Below are positions 19,674 through 28,914 of a stretch of DNA of 64,000 nt, piece after piece. Within the stretch, counting starts at the first letter, position 1, and each line of letters begins with the position of its first letter. Where the stretch lies: positions 1 through 64,000 of the forward strand of contig JANSXF010000015.1 of NCBI GenBank assembly GCA_024743095.1, written 5' to 3'. The notes under the pieces were generated by a model. That model had not been told where the DNA came from. It saw only the letters and a list, made by a program, of their open reading frames with translations, and searched no databases. The translations under genes and the position numbers were made by a program. This stretch comes from Flavobacteriaceae bacterium. GTDB lineage: Bacteria; Bacteroidota; Bacteroidia; Flavobacteriales; Flavobacteriaceae.

Positions 19674-20333
19674 ATGATCAAAAAAATTATCGCCCCTTCG
19701 CTGCTGGCATCCGACTTTGCCAACCTTCAAAAAGAAATTGAAATGGTAAACCAAAGTGATGCCGATTGGTTCCATTTGGATGTCATGGACGGTGTGTTCG
19801 TGCCCAATATTTCCTTTGGAATGCCTGTGATACAAGCCATTGCCAAACATGCTAAAAAACCGTTGGACACCCACCTCATGATCATTGACCCGGACAGGTA
19901 CATTAAAATCTTTGGGGATTTGGGTGTAGATAACCTTACCGTCCATTACGAGGCGTGCCCACATTTGCACAGGACCTTACAGGCCATCAAGGCAGAGGGC
20001 ATGAAATCCGGCGTGGCCATTAACCCACATACTTCGGTAAAATTGTTGGAGGATACCATTCAGGATATTGACATTGTTATCGTTATGAGTGTCAACCCAG
20101 GGTTTGGAGGACAATCCTTTATCGAGAACACCTATCAAAAAGTTGCTGATTTAAAAGAATTGATCAATCGGAAAAATACCAACACCTTGATTGAAATTGA
20201 TGGAGGGGTCAATGCCGACAATGCAAAAAAACTCATTGATTGCGGAGCGGATGTTTTGGTTGCGGGCAGTTTTGTATTTAAAAGCACCAACCCGACCCAA
20301 ACCATCAAAAAATTAAAAGAAGAAATAGCATAA
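19674..20333 (+). CDS. rpe: ribulose-phosphate 3-epimerase
   Basis: IAPSLLASDFANLQKEIEMVNQSDADWFHLDVMDGVFVPNISFG. Confidence 0.95.
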   Translation: MIKKIIAPSLLASDFANLQKEIEMVNQSDADWFHLDVMDGVFVPNISFGMPVIQAIAKHAKKPLDTHLMIIDPDRYIKIFGDLGVDNLTVHYEACPHLHRTLQAIKAEGMKSGVAINPHTSVKLLEDTIQDIDIVIVMSVNPGFGGQSFIENTYQKVADLKELINRKNTNTLIEIDGGVNADNAKKLIDCGADVLVAGSFVFKSTNPTQTIKKLKEEIA

Positions 20334-21319
20334 TGCAGCAATTTGATGTTGTCATCATCGGGGGTGGCCCCATCGGGATAGCCTGTGGCCTTGAAGCTAA
20401 AAAACAGGGGATTTCCTATATCATTATAGAAAAAGGACCTATTGTCAATTCCTTGTTCAACTACCCAATGAACATGCAATTTTTCTCCTCTTCCGAAAAG
20501 TTGGAGATAGACGAAATACCTTTCATAAGCAAGGAGGCCAAACCCAAACGTGCCGAAGCCTTGGAATACTATCGCAGGATCGTGACCTCCAACCAGCTCA
20601 ACATTCATCTTTTTGAAAAGGTACTGGATACCGAAAAACAAGGAGAAAACTTTTTGGTCAAAACGGATAAAGGCGGGTACCGAGCCAAAAATGTTGTCGT
20701 GGCCACTGGCTTCTACGACCTGCCCAACACCATGGATGTCCCCGGGGAGGATTTGCCCAAGGTATCCCATTATTATAACGACCCTCATTTTTACGCAAGT
20801 CAAAAATTAGTTGTGGTCGGGGCCAGTAACTCGGCTATAGATGCCGCTTTGGAATGTTGGCGAAAAGGTGCAGAAGTCACTTTGGTCATCCGCGGCCCCG
20901 AGGTCGGTCCACGCGTAAAATATTGGGTTCGCCCGGATATCATCAACCGTATCGGGGAAGGTAGCATTAAAGCGTACTACAACTCGACCGTTAAAGAAAT
21001 TAAACCCCATGAGATCGTTATCGACTCCCCAGAAGGCGAAATGGTATTGAAAAACGATTTTGTGCTTGCATTGACCGGCTACAAGCCAAATTTTGCGTTT
21101 TTGGAGAAACTGGGCATCGAACTCTCCAACGACACAAAAAGATTGCCCAAGTACGACCCAGCGACCATGGAGACCAATGTCGACGGCCTATTCCTGGCAG
21201 GTGTGATATGCGGTGGTATGGAAACCCATAAATGGTTTATAGAAAATTCTCGGATCCATGCTCCAATTATCATGAATGCCATTAAGCATAAAATGACATT
21301 GGCACAAGAGAAGACTTGA
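20333..21319 (+). CDS. ypdA: YpdA family putative bacillithiol disulfide reductase
   Basis: FDVVIIGGGPIGIACGLEAKKQGISYIIIEKGPIVNSLFNYPMNMQFFSSSEKLEI; start overlaps rpe stop (TAATG). Confidence 0.88.
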   Translation: MQQFDVVIIGGGPIGIACGLEAKKQGISYIIIEKGPIVNSLFNYPMNMQFFSSSEKLEIDEIPFISKEAKPKRAEALEYYRRIVTSNQLNIHLFEKVLDTEKQGENFLVKTDKGGYRAKNVVVATGFYDLPNTMDVPGEDLPKVSHYYNDPHFYASQKLVVVGASNSAIDAALECWRKGAEVTLVIRGPEVGPRVKYWVRPDIINRIGEGSIKAYYNSTVKEIKPHEIVIDSPEGEMVLKNDFVLALTGYKPNFAFLEKLGIELSNDTKRLPKYDPATMETNVDGLFLAGVICGGMETHKWFIENSRIHAPIIMNAIKHKMTLAQEKT

Positions 21320-21402
21320 TTTGCATTAACTTTTGTAGCTTTTCAAAAAAGGCTTCCTTCTATATATGATTATCTTTAAGGGAATCTGAAAAAAGCTTTC
21401 AA

Positions 21403-21822
21403 ATGAAGACAAGCACAACACAAAATGTATTCAGGGCCATACTTGGTTTATTAATGATCACGGCCGGAATCGGTCATCTTACCTTTCAACGTGAGGAATT
21501 TCAGGCCCAAGTACCCCGATGGTTACCTACTAGCGACGCTTTTATGGATTTTGTGGTGGTAGCTTCTGGTGTAGTTGAGATTCTTTTAGGCCTTGCCATG
21601 GTCCTTTTGGTCAAATACAAGGTAAAAGTGGGTATTGTGCTTGCCATTTTTTATGTATTGATATTCCCTGGAAACATTTCACAATACACCAATGGCATCG
21701 ACGCTTTTGGACTGGACACCGACTTGAAGAGGTTCGTCCGACTGTTTTTTCAGCCCGTATTGATACTTTGGGCCCTTTGGTCCACCGGAGCATTGAAACA
21801 TTTGATGAACAAACAAAAATGA
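21403..21822 (+). CDS. DoxX family membrane protein
   Basis: Four predicted TM helices; GLLMITAGIGHLTFQREEF...PRWLP...SGVVEILLGLAM. Confidence 0.75.
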   Translation: MKTSTTQNVFRAILGLLMITAGIGHLTFQREEFQAQVPRWLPTSDAFMDFVVVASGVVEILLGLAMVLLVKYKVKVGIVLAIFYVLIFPGNISQYTNGIDAFGLDTDLKRFVRLFFQPVLILWALWSTGALKHLMNKQK

Positions 21823-22301
21823 CACCCATGGAATTTTACACTTTTGAAGCGGAACGATTGGATGGCACTAAAGAGTCCATGGAAAAACATAAGGGCAAAA
21901 CCATTGTAGTAGTGAACACTGCCAGTAAATGCGGCCTTACACCTCAATATGAAGGCCTTGAAACCCTCTATAAAACTTACAATGAAAAAGGTTTGGTCGT
22001 ATTGGGTTTTCCTTGCAATCAATTTGGGAATCAAGAACCTGGCACTGCCAATGACATCCAAGAATTTTGCCAGATGAATTATGGGGTTTCTTTTCCCATG
22101 TTTGCCAAAATAGATGTCAACGGAAACAACGCGCATCCCATTTTTAAATATCTTAAGTCGGAGTTGAGCGGATTGTTGGGCGGCAAAATCAAATGGAACT
22201 TCACTAAGTTTGTGATTGATAAAACAGGTAAACCCGTAAAACGATTTGCTCCCACAACGGAGCCCAGTGCCATGGAGAGCTATATCAAGGATATCCTTTA
22301 A
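21819..22301 (+). CDS. glutathione peroxidase family protein (Cys form)
   Basis: NTASKCGLTPQYEGLETLY, GFPCNQFGNQEPG, WNFTKFVIDKTGK; ATGA overlap with upstream gene. Confidence 0.92.
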   Translation: MTPMEFYTFEAERLDGTKESMEKHKGKTIVVVNTASKCGLTPQYEGLETLYKTYNEKGLVVLGFPCNQFGNQEPGTANDIQEFCQMNYGVSFPMFAKIDVNGNNAHPIFKYLKSELSGLLGGKIKWNFTKFVIDKTGKPVKRFAPTTEPSAMESYIKDIL

Positions 22302-22306
22302 GTTTT

Positions 22307-23347
22307 CTAAAACTTTAGTTGCGCTTGTAAAGCGCCGGTTTGTTTTAGCATGGCCCTACCATCCTTAAAGCTTAAGTAAGCATGGCCCGCTCTTTTATTG
22401 GCCATGCTAATTTCGCACAACATGCCCCAATGGCGGGACACTTCGCGCCAAGCCCAGAACAAGGAATGTTCGGGGTCATAAATATGGGTGGCCTCTCCCC
22501 CAGCCCCGTTTACTTCAATGATACTAAAGTTCTTTCCATGGGAAAGCTCTTCAAAACTGTTATATAGTACATCTAATCTACCATAGTGAAACCCTTCCAT
22601 TTTGGAGCAGATAAAATCAATGGTCCTTACCAGTTCTGAATTGATTTTATGGCTGACATCCACAAATTTGGCCCCGCGGGTATGGCTTCCGTAGGGCACC
22701 AAAATGAATTCTTCATCCCTTTCCAGCACATTTTGAAGCTGGGCACCAAACTTTTTCTGCAATGCCTTTAATTGCAAATGGCTTCGGGGATTTTTTTTGA
22801 TGAGTTCCAACATGGTGCTTTGACCATCACCGGTGATGGTCAAAAACTCCTTGGAAACAATCCCCGTAATCCTTCCTTGGGCTTCATTGGGTCTGCGTAC
22901 ATAGAATATGCCCACCTCCTTTTGGTAAGGAATACGTTCTTGTACCAGAAAATGGGAAGGTGTCCAAGCCACATATTTTTGAAATTCATTCTTTGTATGG
23001 ATTTTCTCCACGCCAAAGGCCTTCATACCGATATCGGGCTTGGCAATAAAGGGAAAACCGATGCCATGATCCAGTACCCGCTCCAACGCCTGTCCAGGCA
23101 CAACATCCTTATCAAAGAAAAGCGTTTGCGGAATGAACTCCGTAGGAATCATGTTGTAAATCTCCATTTTGGATATCATGGCCATACCACCATTTTTCAT
23201 TCCTGGATTGGCCGCATTAAAAAAGAACAACGAACGCGCCTTAATCGAGTAATACAACCAAACAGGGGCCATAGGGTAATAAATCAGCCAAAATGGCCAG
23301 TATTCCCAATGGGTAATTCTATGCCATATCAGTTTTAGCCAATCCAT
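22307..23347 (-). CDS. ATP-grasp ligase (D-Ala-D-Ala ligase/glutathione synthase-like), substrate unknown
   Basis: FPFIAKPDIGMKAFGVEKI, FVDVSHKINSEL, SIIEVNGAGGEATHIYDPEHS; hydrophobic N-terminal region. Confidence 0.75.
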   Translation of the reverse strand: MDWLKLIWHRITHWEYWPFWLIYYPMAPVWLYYSIKARSLFFFNAANPGMKNGGMAMISKMEIYNMIPTEFIPQTLFFDKDVVPGQALERVLDHGIGFPFIAKPDIGMKAFGVEKIHTKNEFQKYVAWTPSHFLVQERIPYQKEVGIFYVRRPNEAQGRITGIVSKEFLTITGDGQSTMLELIKKNPRSHLQLKALQKKFGAQLQNVLERDEEFILVPYGSHTRGAKFVDVSHKINSELVRTIDFICSKMEGFHYGRLDVLYNSFEELSHGKNFSIIEVNGAGGEATHIYDPEHSLFWAWREVSRHWGMLCEISMANKRAGHAYLSFKDGRAMLKQTGALQAQLKF

Positions 23348-23352
23348 CAGGC

Positions 23353-24069
23353 CTAAAAAGTAAGTTGACTCGGTGAGAAGGGAACTTCAAAAAGTTTATC
23401 GTTCAATAAATCGAGATGGCGCATCACGATTTCGCCGTCATCCAAAACAGCTTGGGTCACACTAAAGGTCTTGAGACCGGAATCCCTATCGATTATAAAT
23501 CCGTTCTCAAAATCATCATGGTTATTGGAGTGGAAATCAACGACACTACTGCCTGCAATTTGATTTTTTCCACCCAAAAACTTTTGAAACAACGTTCTTC
23601 GGTGCTGAACCACTTCATCGGTATAAAGCGTTGCCGAGGACCAAATATGATTTTTTGTTGCATCCAATGGTCTATAATATTTTTGATGGCCATCCCATAT
23701 AAACTCCAATAAGTTACCGTTGAACAAAACCAAAGTAAAAGGTTCTATATGGAGAAGTTCCATCTCCTCGAGCAAATCATAAGGTTGCTCGGATGCAATT
23801 ACATCCAGTAAAACCAATCCACGGCTTCGTGCATAGTTCCCCGCTGGTACGTGATTCACAAAACCGCCATTTAGAAGCACGGCCACCGAACCAGTATCGT
23901 TGAGCGCAAACCAAGTACCACCGGCTTTAGGGTCTTTTGGAAAAAGCACCTTTACCGAACCTATGGTTTCCTCTCGCGGTCGCAAGGCCAATGGTCTCGA
24001 AACATGTTCATCCCGATTGGAAGTAATGAAATGCTTACCTCCTGAATAAATGAAGCTTACTGTGCACAT
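23353..24069 (-). CDS. NRDE (TANGO2-like) family protein
   Basis: MCTVSFI...ITSNRDEHVSRPLALRP, N-terminal Cys, NRDE motif. Confidence 0.9.
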   Translation of the reverse strand: MCTVSFIYSGGKHFITSNRDEHVSRPLALRPREETIGSVKVLFPKDPKAGGTWFALNDTGSVAVLLNGGFVNHVPAGNYARSRGLVLLDVIASEQPYDLLEEMELLHIEPFTLVLFNGNLLEFIWDGHQKYYRPLDATKNHIWSSATLYTDEVVQHRRTLFQKFLGGKNQIAGSSVVDFHSNNHDDFENGFIIDRDSGLKTFSVTQAVLDDGEIVMRHLDLLNDKLFEVPFSPSQLTF

Positions 24070-24542
24070 GCCTTTCTGTATTCAATAGTTGAGGGTGCAA
24101 CACCAAATGATTCCGGGATTTCTTGGGTCGAAAAATGCCTTACCCCTATCTTGATCAACGCCTGGTGGTGAATCGTATGCTCTAAATTGTACATGACTTC
24201 CCTGAAATAGTTTGAATTCAGAGTATTTTCTTCTCCTCCCACTTCATAGCTAATGGCAATTGTCTTGTTTGGTTTCTCCAGATTCATTTGGATGTATGTC
24301 AATTGTTCCAATGCAAAGTCAATATCTTCTTCAATTTTGGTGTTGCGTTCCCGTTTATCATATGAAACATCTGCAACCTCATATCCATTGATCAAACAGA
24401 GGTACAGTTCTATAATGTGGCGGGTGTGCTGCCCTATAGTCGCGTTGGAAAGAATTTGGCAGGTTTGCGAGTAACATCCATTGGGTAATTTTGACAGTAC
24501 TTTTTTGAACTGCTCCAATGTTTTCAAAGAAGATTTGAACAT
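24057..24542 (-). CDS. DinB family protein
   Basis: IGQHTRHIIELYLCLINGYEV and NLEHTIHHQALIKIG (DinB-type His motifs). Confidence 0.75.
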   Translation of the reverse strand: MFKSSLKTLEQFKKVLSKLPNGCYSQTCQILSNATIGQHTRHIIELYLCLINGYEVADVSYDKRERNTKIEEDIDFALEQLTYIQMNLEKPNKTIAISYEVGGEENTLNSNYFREVMYNLEHTIHHQALIKIGVRHFSTQEIPESFGVAPSTIEYRKACAQ

Positions 24543-24602
24543 GATCGTAGAATATTTGTGATTCGTTTTTTGATGATTTTGAGCATAAGATAGAAAGAAT
24601 AA

Positions 24603-24773
24603 TCAATTCTTTATTTCTTCCCAGTTTTTATCGGCCTTTTGACGAAGCACTTCTGGTGATTCATTTAACCAAAATTCTAAGGTGTTGTTTTTTCCTTTGT
24701 TATAGAAAAGGTAAAGGTTCCCATTCCTGATTTCACTCGAAAGAAGATTTTGAACTTGGAGCCAACGATTTGG
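24603..24773 (-). pseudogene. start-less orphan reading frame, possible truncated gene remnant
   Basis: Open frame PNRWLQVQNLLSSEIRNGNLYLFYNKGKNNTLEFWLNESPEVLRQKADKNWEEIKN* bounded upstream by TGA, no ATG/GTG/TTG start. Confidence 0.3.
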
Positions 24774-24852
24774 TCACTAAACCTGTAAATGGCCCACTAC
24801 TGTTCTCGAAAATGAACAAAAACTCATTGGCAAAGTGGCCTAAAAATCCAAT

Positions 24853-24883
24853 AAAAAAGCACGCTAAAACTGCGTGCTTTTTT
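24853..24883. terminator. bidirectional terminator after tRNA-Arg
   Basis: AAAAAAGCACGC-TAAAACT-GCGTGCTTTTTT. Confidence 0.85.
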
Positions 24884-24888
24884 ATCCG

Positions 24889-24962
24889 TGACCCAGGGAG
24901 GATTCGAACCCCCAACCCTCAGAGCCGAAATCTGATATTCTATCCAGTTGAACTACTGGGCC
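24889..24962 (-). tRNA. tRNA-Arg (anticodon TCG)
   Basis: GGCCCAG/CTGGGTC acceptor (one G.U), TCAGA-TTTCGGC-TCTGA anticodon arm, GGTTCGAATCC T-loop; 74 nt. Confidence 0.93.
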
Positions 24963-24974
24963 ATTTTTAAATAT

Positions 24975-25427
24975 TTATGAACTCAATTTTGCTTTTACTA
25001 TGGCTGAAATTGTTTTCCCTTCAGCCTGTCCGGCCAATTCTTTGGAAACGATTCCCATTACCTTTCCCATATCCTGCATACCTGAAGCACCAACAGTATC
25101 AATGGTCCGGACCACTACTTTTTCTATTTCCTCTTCGGTCAGCTGTTCGGGCAAAAACTTTTCTATAACGGCAACTTGGGCCAATTCTGGTTCGGCCAAG
25201 TCTTCACGACCTTGCTCTTGGTAAATTGTGGCACTATCCTTTCGCTGCTTCACTAATTTTTGAACCAATTTTATTTCATCTTCCTCAGATAATTCAGCTC
25301 CTCCACCTTTATCGGTCTTAGCCAATAAAATGGCTGACTTAACCGCTCGCAACGATTCCAAGGCAACGGTATCCTTTGCCTTCATTGCGGCCTTCATTTC
25401 TGTCATCACCCTATCTTGCAAATTCAT
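24975..25427 (-). CDS. GatB/YqeY domain-containing protein
   Basis: MNLQDRVMTEMKAAMKAKDTVALESLRAVKSAIL..., DMGKVMGIVSKELAGQAEGK. Confidence 0.92.
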   Translation of the reverse strand: MNLQDRVMTEMKAAMKAKDTVALESLRAVKSAILLAKTDKGGGAELSEEDEIKLVQKLVKQRKDSATIYQEQGREDLAEPELAQVAVIEKFLPEQLTEEEIEKVVVRTIDTVGASGMQDMGKVMGIVSKELAGQAEGKTISAIVKAKLSS

Positions 25428-25451
25428 CTGTTCTGATTTTAGTTCGCGAAG

Positions 25452-25491
25452 ATAAAAAATAAACCCGAAAGTTTCCTCACTTCCGGGTTTA
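25452..25491 (-). terminator. terminator downstream of ftsZ
   Basis: Minus strand: AAACCCG...CGGGTTTATTTTTT. Confidence 0.6.
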
Positions 25492-25527
25492 TGCTTTCCA
25501 TTAAAATGGATGTTAATTTAAACACTA

Positions 25528-27537
25528 CTAATCAACATTATCGTGTAGAAAAGAGTTGTTGGAACGCAACTGTAAATCATCGTTGCTGTCCTCACCCAAA
25601 GAGGTCCTGGAAACTTTTTGTTCGCGCGGAACGTCGTTTAGGTCAACCCCTTGCCTTTTATATGCAGGTTGTTTTTCAATCTCATCAATACTGTTCCTAT
25701 TGTTCTGGAACTTGTAATTGAAGTTTTTCAGCTTTCTCCTGCGCTCGTCCGCACGATCTTTAAGAATATCGCTGATGGAACTGTTCATAGGGTCTAAACT
25801 GCTTATAGTCTCCTCGTTTTGAGTTGCAGTTTCCTTCTTTTCTTCGACCTCTACCGTTTTCTTCTCAAAAACAAGTTCGTTCTCGACCATCTTTGGTTCG
25901 TGGGTCTCTGCTTTGGATTTGGCCCCCGTCAACTTTTCCTCCAATTCCATATATTCTTGAAGGTCATATCTGGTCTCACCTTCCCTTTTATATTCCAAAA
26001 CAGGCTTTACCTCCACGTAATCGTTCACTTCCACATCGCCTATACCATCATCGTCCAAGTTAAAGGTCACGGTATGCTCTTTTTCCTCTTCCTCTTCGAC
26101 CTCATTGTTCAAAGGCATATCAAAGCTAAGGGCGAACTGGTCTTCGTTACTTTTAGACGATACTACTTCTGCATCGATAACATCAAAATTATTGATGACA
26201 TTTTTCGCCTCGATGATTACAAAATCGTCATCTACTTTATCGGCTATAACTTCCTCATAGAACACATTAAAATTTCTGATGTAGTTAGTAGTCGGAATAA
26301 GGTCCGGGTCCTTCGCTTCAACTTTTGGAGAAATGGTTTGTTTTGCCTCTTGTGCCGGCTCTTCCTCCATTTCCAAGGTATGCTTCACCACCTTAGGTTC
26401 TGGTTCAGGGCTCTGCCCAGGCTCTGGAGCCTTTTCAACTTTGACCTCTTGTACCGAAGTAGATTCTGGAGTCAGATCCTGTTCTGCGGTCTGTTCGTCC
26501 TCCAAAGTGTAGAAAACCTTTTTGGATTCTGTATTTACGATATTATCCTGTTGGTCCACATTAAAACCTGTAGCGATAACGGTCACGGCAATAGCTTCAC
26601 CAAGACTCTCATCTTCACCGACACCCATAATAATGTTGGCTCCATGACCAGCTTCTATCTGGATGTGATCATTGATTTCTCCGATTTCATCGATGGTGAT
26701 TTCCTGCGAACCGGATACGATGAGCAACAATACATTTTTGGCCCCATTGATCTTGTTGTCGTTCAACAACGGGGAATCCAATGCCTTCATAATGGCCTCG
26801 GTAGCCCTAGATGACCCAGAAGCTGCCGAAGAGCCCATAATGGCCGTACCACTGTTTGAGAGTACGGTCTTGGCATCCCTAAGGTCAATGTTCTGGGTGT
26901 AATGGTGTGTAATTACCTCTGCGATACCCCTTGCCGCAGTGGCCAATACTTCATCCGCTTTTGAGAAACCGGCCTTAAACCCAAGATTACCGTACACTTC
27001 TCTAAGTTTGTTGTTGTTGATGACGATCAAGGAATCCACGTTGGCTCGTAATTTCTCTATTCCTATCTGTGCTTGTTTGTTACGCATGGCCCCCTCGAAC
27101 TGGAACGGCATGGTAACGATACCCACCGTAAGAACATCCATTTCCTTGGCTATTTTTGCTATAACAGGGGCTGCGCCCGTACCTGTTCCACCGCCCATTC
27201 CGGCAGTGATAAAGGCCATCTTTGTATTGTTGTCCAACATGGCCTTTAAATCCTCCATGCTTTCCAAGGCGGCCTGTTCACCAACATCGGGATTGGCCCC
27301 TGCCCCAAGACCTTCTGTTAGGGAGACCCCTAATTGGATCTTATTGGGCACGGAACTATTTTGCAAAGCTTGTGCATCGGTATTGCAGATTACAAAATCC
27401 ACTCCGTTGATACCAGCTTGGAACATGTGGTTGATGGCATTGCTACCACCTCCACCTACTCCGATAACTTTAATTACGTTGCTCTTGTTCTTGGGCAAAT
27501 CAAAAGCGATATTGTCAAATTCAGTGTTCTTGCTCAT
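25528..27537 (-). CDS. ftsZ: cell division protein FtsZ with long acidic C-terminal extension (669 aa)
   Basis: VIGVGGGGSNAINHM, GMGGGTGTGAAPVIAKIAKE tubulin signature, NNNKLREVYGN. Confidence 0.96.
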   Translation of the reverse strand: MSKNTEFDNIAFDLPKNKSNVIKVIGVGGGGSNAINHMFQAGINGVDFVICNTDAQALQNSSVPNKIQLGVSLTEGLGAGANPDVGEQAALESMEDLKAMLDNNTKMAFITAGMGGGTGTGAAPVIAKIAKEMDVLTVGIVTMPFQFEGAMRNKQAQIGIEKLRANVDSLIVINNNKLREVYGNLGFKAGFSKADEVLATAARGIAEVITHHYTQNIDLRDAKTVLSNSGTAIMGSSAASGSSRATEAIMKALDSPLLNDNKINGAKNVLLLIVSGSQEITIDEIGEINDHIQIEAGHGANIIMGVGEDESLGEAIAVTVIATGFNVDQQDNIVNTESKKVFYTLEDEQTAEQDLTPESTSVQEVKVEKAPEPGQSPEPEPKVVKHTLEMEEEPAQEAKQTISPKVEAKDPDLIPTTNYIRNFNVFYEEVIADKVDDDFVIIEAKNVINNFDVIDAEVVSSKSNEDQFALSFDMPLNNEVEEEEEKEHTVTFNLDDDGIGDVEVNDYVEVKPVLEYKREGETRYDLQEYMELEEKLTGAKSKAETHEPKMVENELVFEKKTVEVEEKKETATQNEETISSLDPMNSSISDILKDRADERRRKLKNFNYKFQNNRNSIDEIEKQPAYKRQGVDLNDVPREQKVSRTSLGEDSNDDLQLRSNNSFLHDNVD

Positions 27538-27564
27538 GACAGTTGTGTTTCTCTTATGGGGTTA

Positions 27565-28911
27565 TTATTCTGCGTTGTCCAAAAAGTCCTTCAACTTTTC
27601 CGACCATTTGTCAAAAATGGATTTTCTGTCCGTATGGGAGGCCGCAGCCGAAGCTGTAGCCTTGGCCTTGGCTCCCATATCGTTTTCTTGTCCTACCAAA
27701 ACCTCTTCTTCGGGCATCTCTTCTTCATGATGCTCGATACGGTTTTTCTTCTTGGCCTCCAGGGAATTCATTAGCAATCCCACAGCGGTCGCGTACAATG
27801 GGCTCGCAACTTCCTCGTCCGAATCACCGGCAAGGTGTTCGTTGGGGTAACCAATTCTTGTGTCCATACCGGTAATGTATTCCACCAATTGCTTTAAATG
27901 TTTTAATTGGCTTCCTCCACCGGTCAGCACGATTCCAGCGATCAATTTTTTCTTTTGTTCCTCGTGGCCGTAATTCTTTATTTCCACATATACCTGCTCC
28001 ACAATCTCCACAACACGGGCGTGGATAATCTTGGAGAGGTTTTTTAGCGTGATTTCTTTTGGTTCACGGCCTCTTAACCCAGGAATGGATACAATCTCGT
28101 TGTCCTTGTTCTCTCCCGGCCAAGCGGAACCAAATTTTATTTTCAATAGTTCGGCCTGCTTCTCTATAATGGAGCAGCCTTCCTTGATGTCTTCGGTGAT
28201 TACGTTACCGCCAAATGGAATTACGGAGGTATGACGGATAATACCATCCTTGAAAATGGCAAGATCAGTGGTTCCTCCACCTATATCGATCAAAGCAACA
28301 CCTGCCTCTTTCTCTTCCTGGCTTAGAACGGCATCAGCGGATGCCAAGGGCTCCAAAGTGATGTTACCAAGATCTAGTCCGGCACTTTTGATACACCTTC
28401 CAATGTTTTTGATGGATGACACCTGCCCCACCACTACGTGAAAATTGGCTTCCAGTCGACCCCCGTACATGCCCACTGGCTCCTTGATTTCGGACTGGCC
28501 ATCGACCTTGTACTCCTGGGGCAACACATGGATGATCTCCTCACCGGGAAGCATCACCAATTTGTACACTTGATTGCACAATTTGTCCAGATCCTCGTTG
28601 TCTATAACTTCCTCCGAGTTCGGTCTCGTGATATAATCGCTGTGGTGCAAGCTGCGTATGTGCTGGCCTGCAATACCTACGACCACGGAACCAATTTTAA
28701 GACCCGAATTTAATTCAGCCTGTTCCACCGCCTGTTGAATAGACGAGATGGTCTGTGTGATATTATTGACCACTCCACGGTGAACACCCAAACTTTTTGA
28801 TCGTCCGGTGCCCAAAATTTCAATTTTTCCATACTCATTTTCCCTACCGATGATCGCTACGATCTTGGTGGTTCCAATATCCAATCCAACTGAATAATTA
28901 CCTTGTTCCAT
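27565..28911 (-). CDS. ftsA: cell division protein FtsA
   Basis: VGLDIGTTKIVAIIG, VALIDIGGGTTDLAIFKDG, IVLTGGGSQLKHL. Confidence 0.95.
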   Translation of the reverse strand: MEQGNYSVGLDIGTTKIVAIIGRENEYGKIEILGTGRSKSLGVHRGVVNNITQTISSIQQAVEQAELNSGLKIGSVVVGIAGQHIRSLHHSDYITRPNSEEVIDNEDLDKLCNQVYKLVMLPGEEIIHVLPQEYKVDGQSEIKEPVGMYGGRLEANFHVVVGQVSSIKNIGRCIKSAGLDLGNITLEPLASADAVLSQEEKEAGVALIDIGGGTTDLAIFKDGIIRHTSVIPFGGNVITEDIKEGCSIIEKQAELLKIKFGSAWPGENKDNEIVSIPGLRGREPKEITLKNLSKIIHARVVEIVEQVYVEIKNYGHEEQKKKLIAGIVLTGGGSQLKHLKQLVEYITGMDTRIGYPNEHLAGDSDEEVASPLYATAVGLLMNSLEAKKKNRIEHHEEEMPEEEVLVGQENDMGAKAKATASAAASHTDRKSIFDKWSEKLKDFLDNAE

Positions 28912-28914
28912 AAT

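Noticed and set aside
24733-24970. Overlapping ORFs across tRNA-Arg (60 aa minus, 66 aa plus)
   Set aside because: They read through the tRNA and its terminator; spurious translation of RNA-gene sequence.
25819-27774. Long plus-strand ORFs (331, 263, 146 aa) opposite ftsZ
   Set aside because: Antisense to a well-supported ftsZ/ftsA coding region; translations have no recognisable motifs and look like reverse-frame products.
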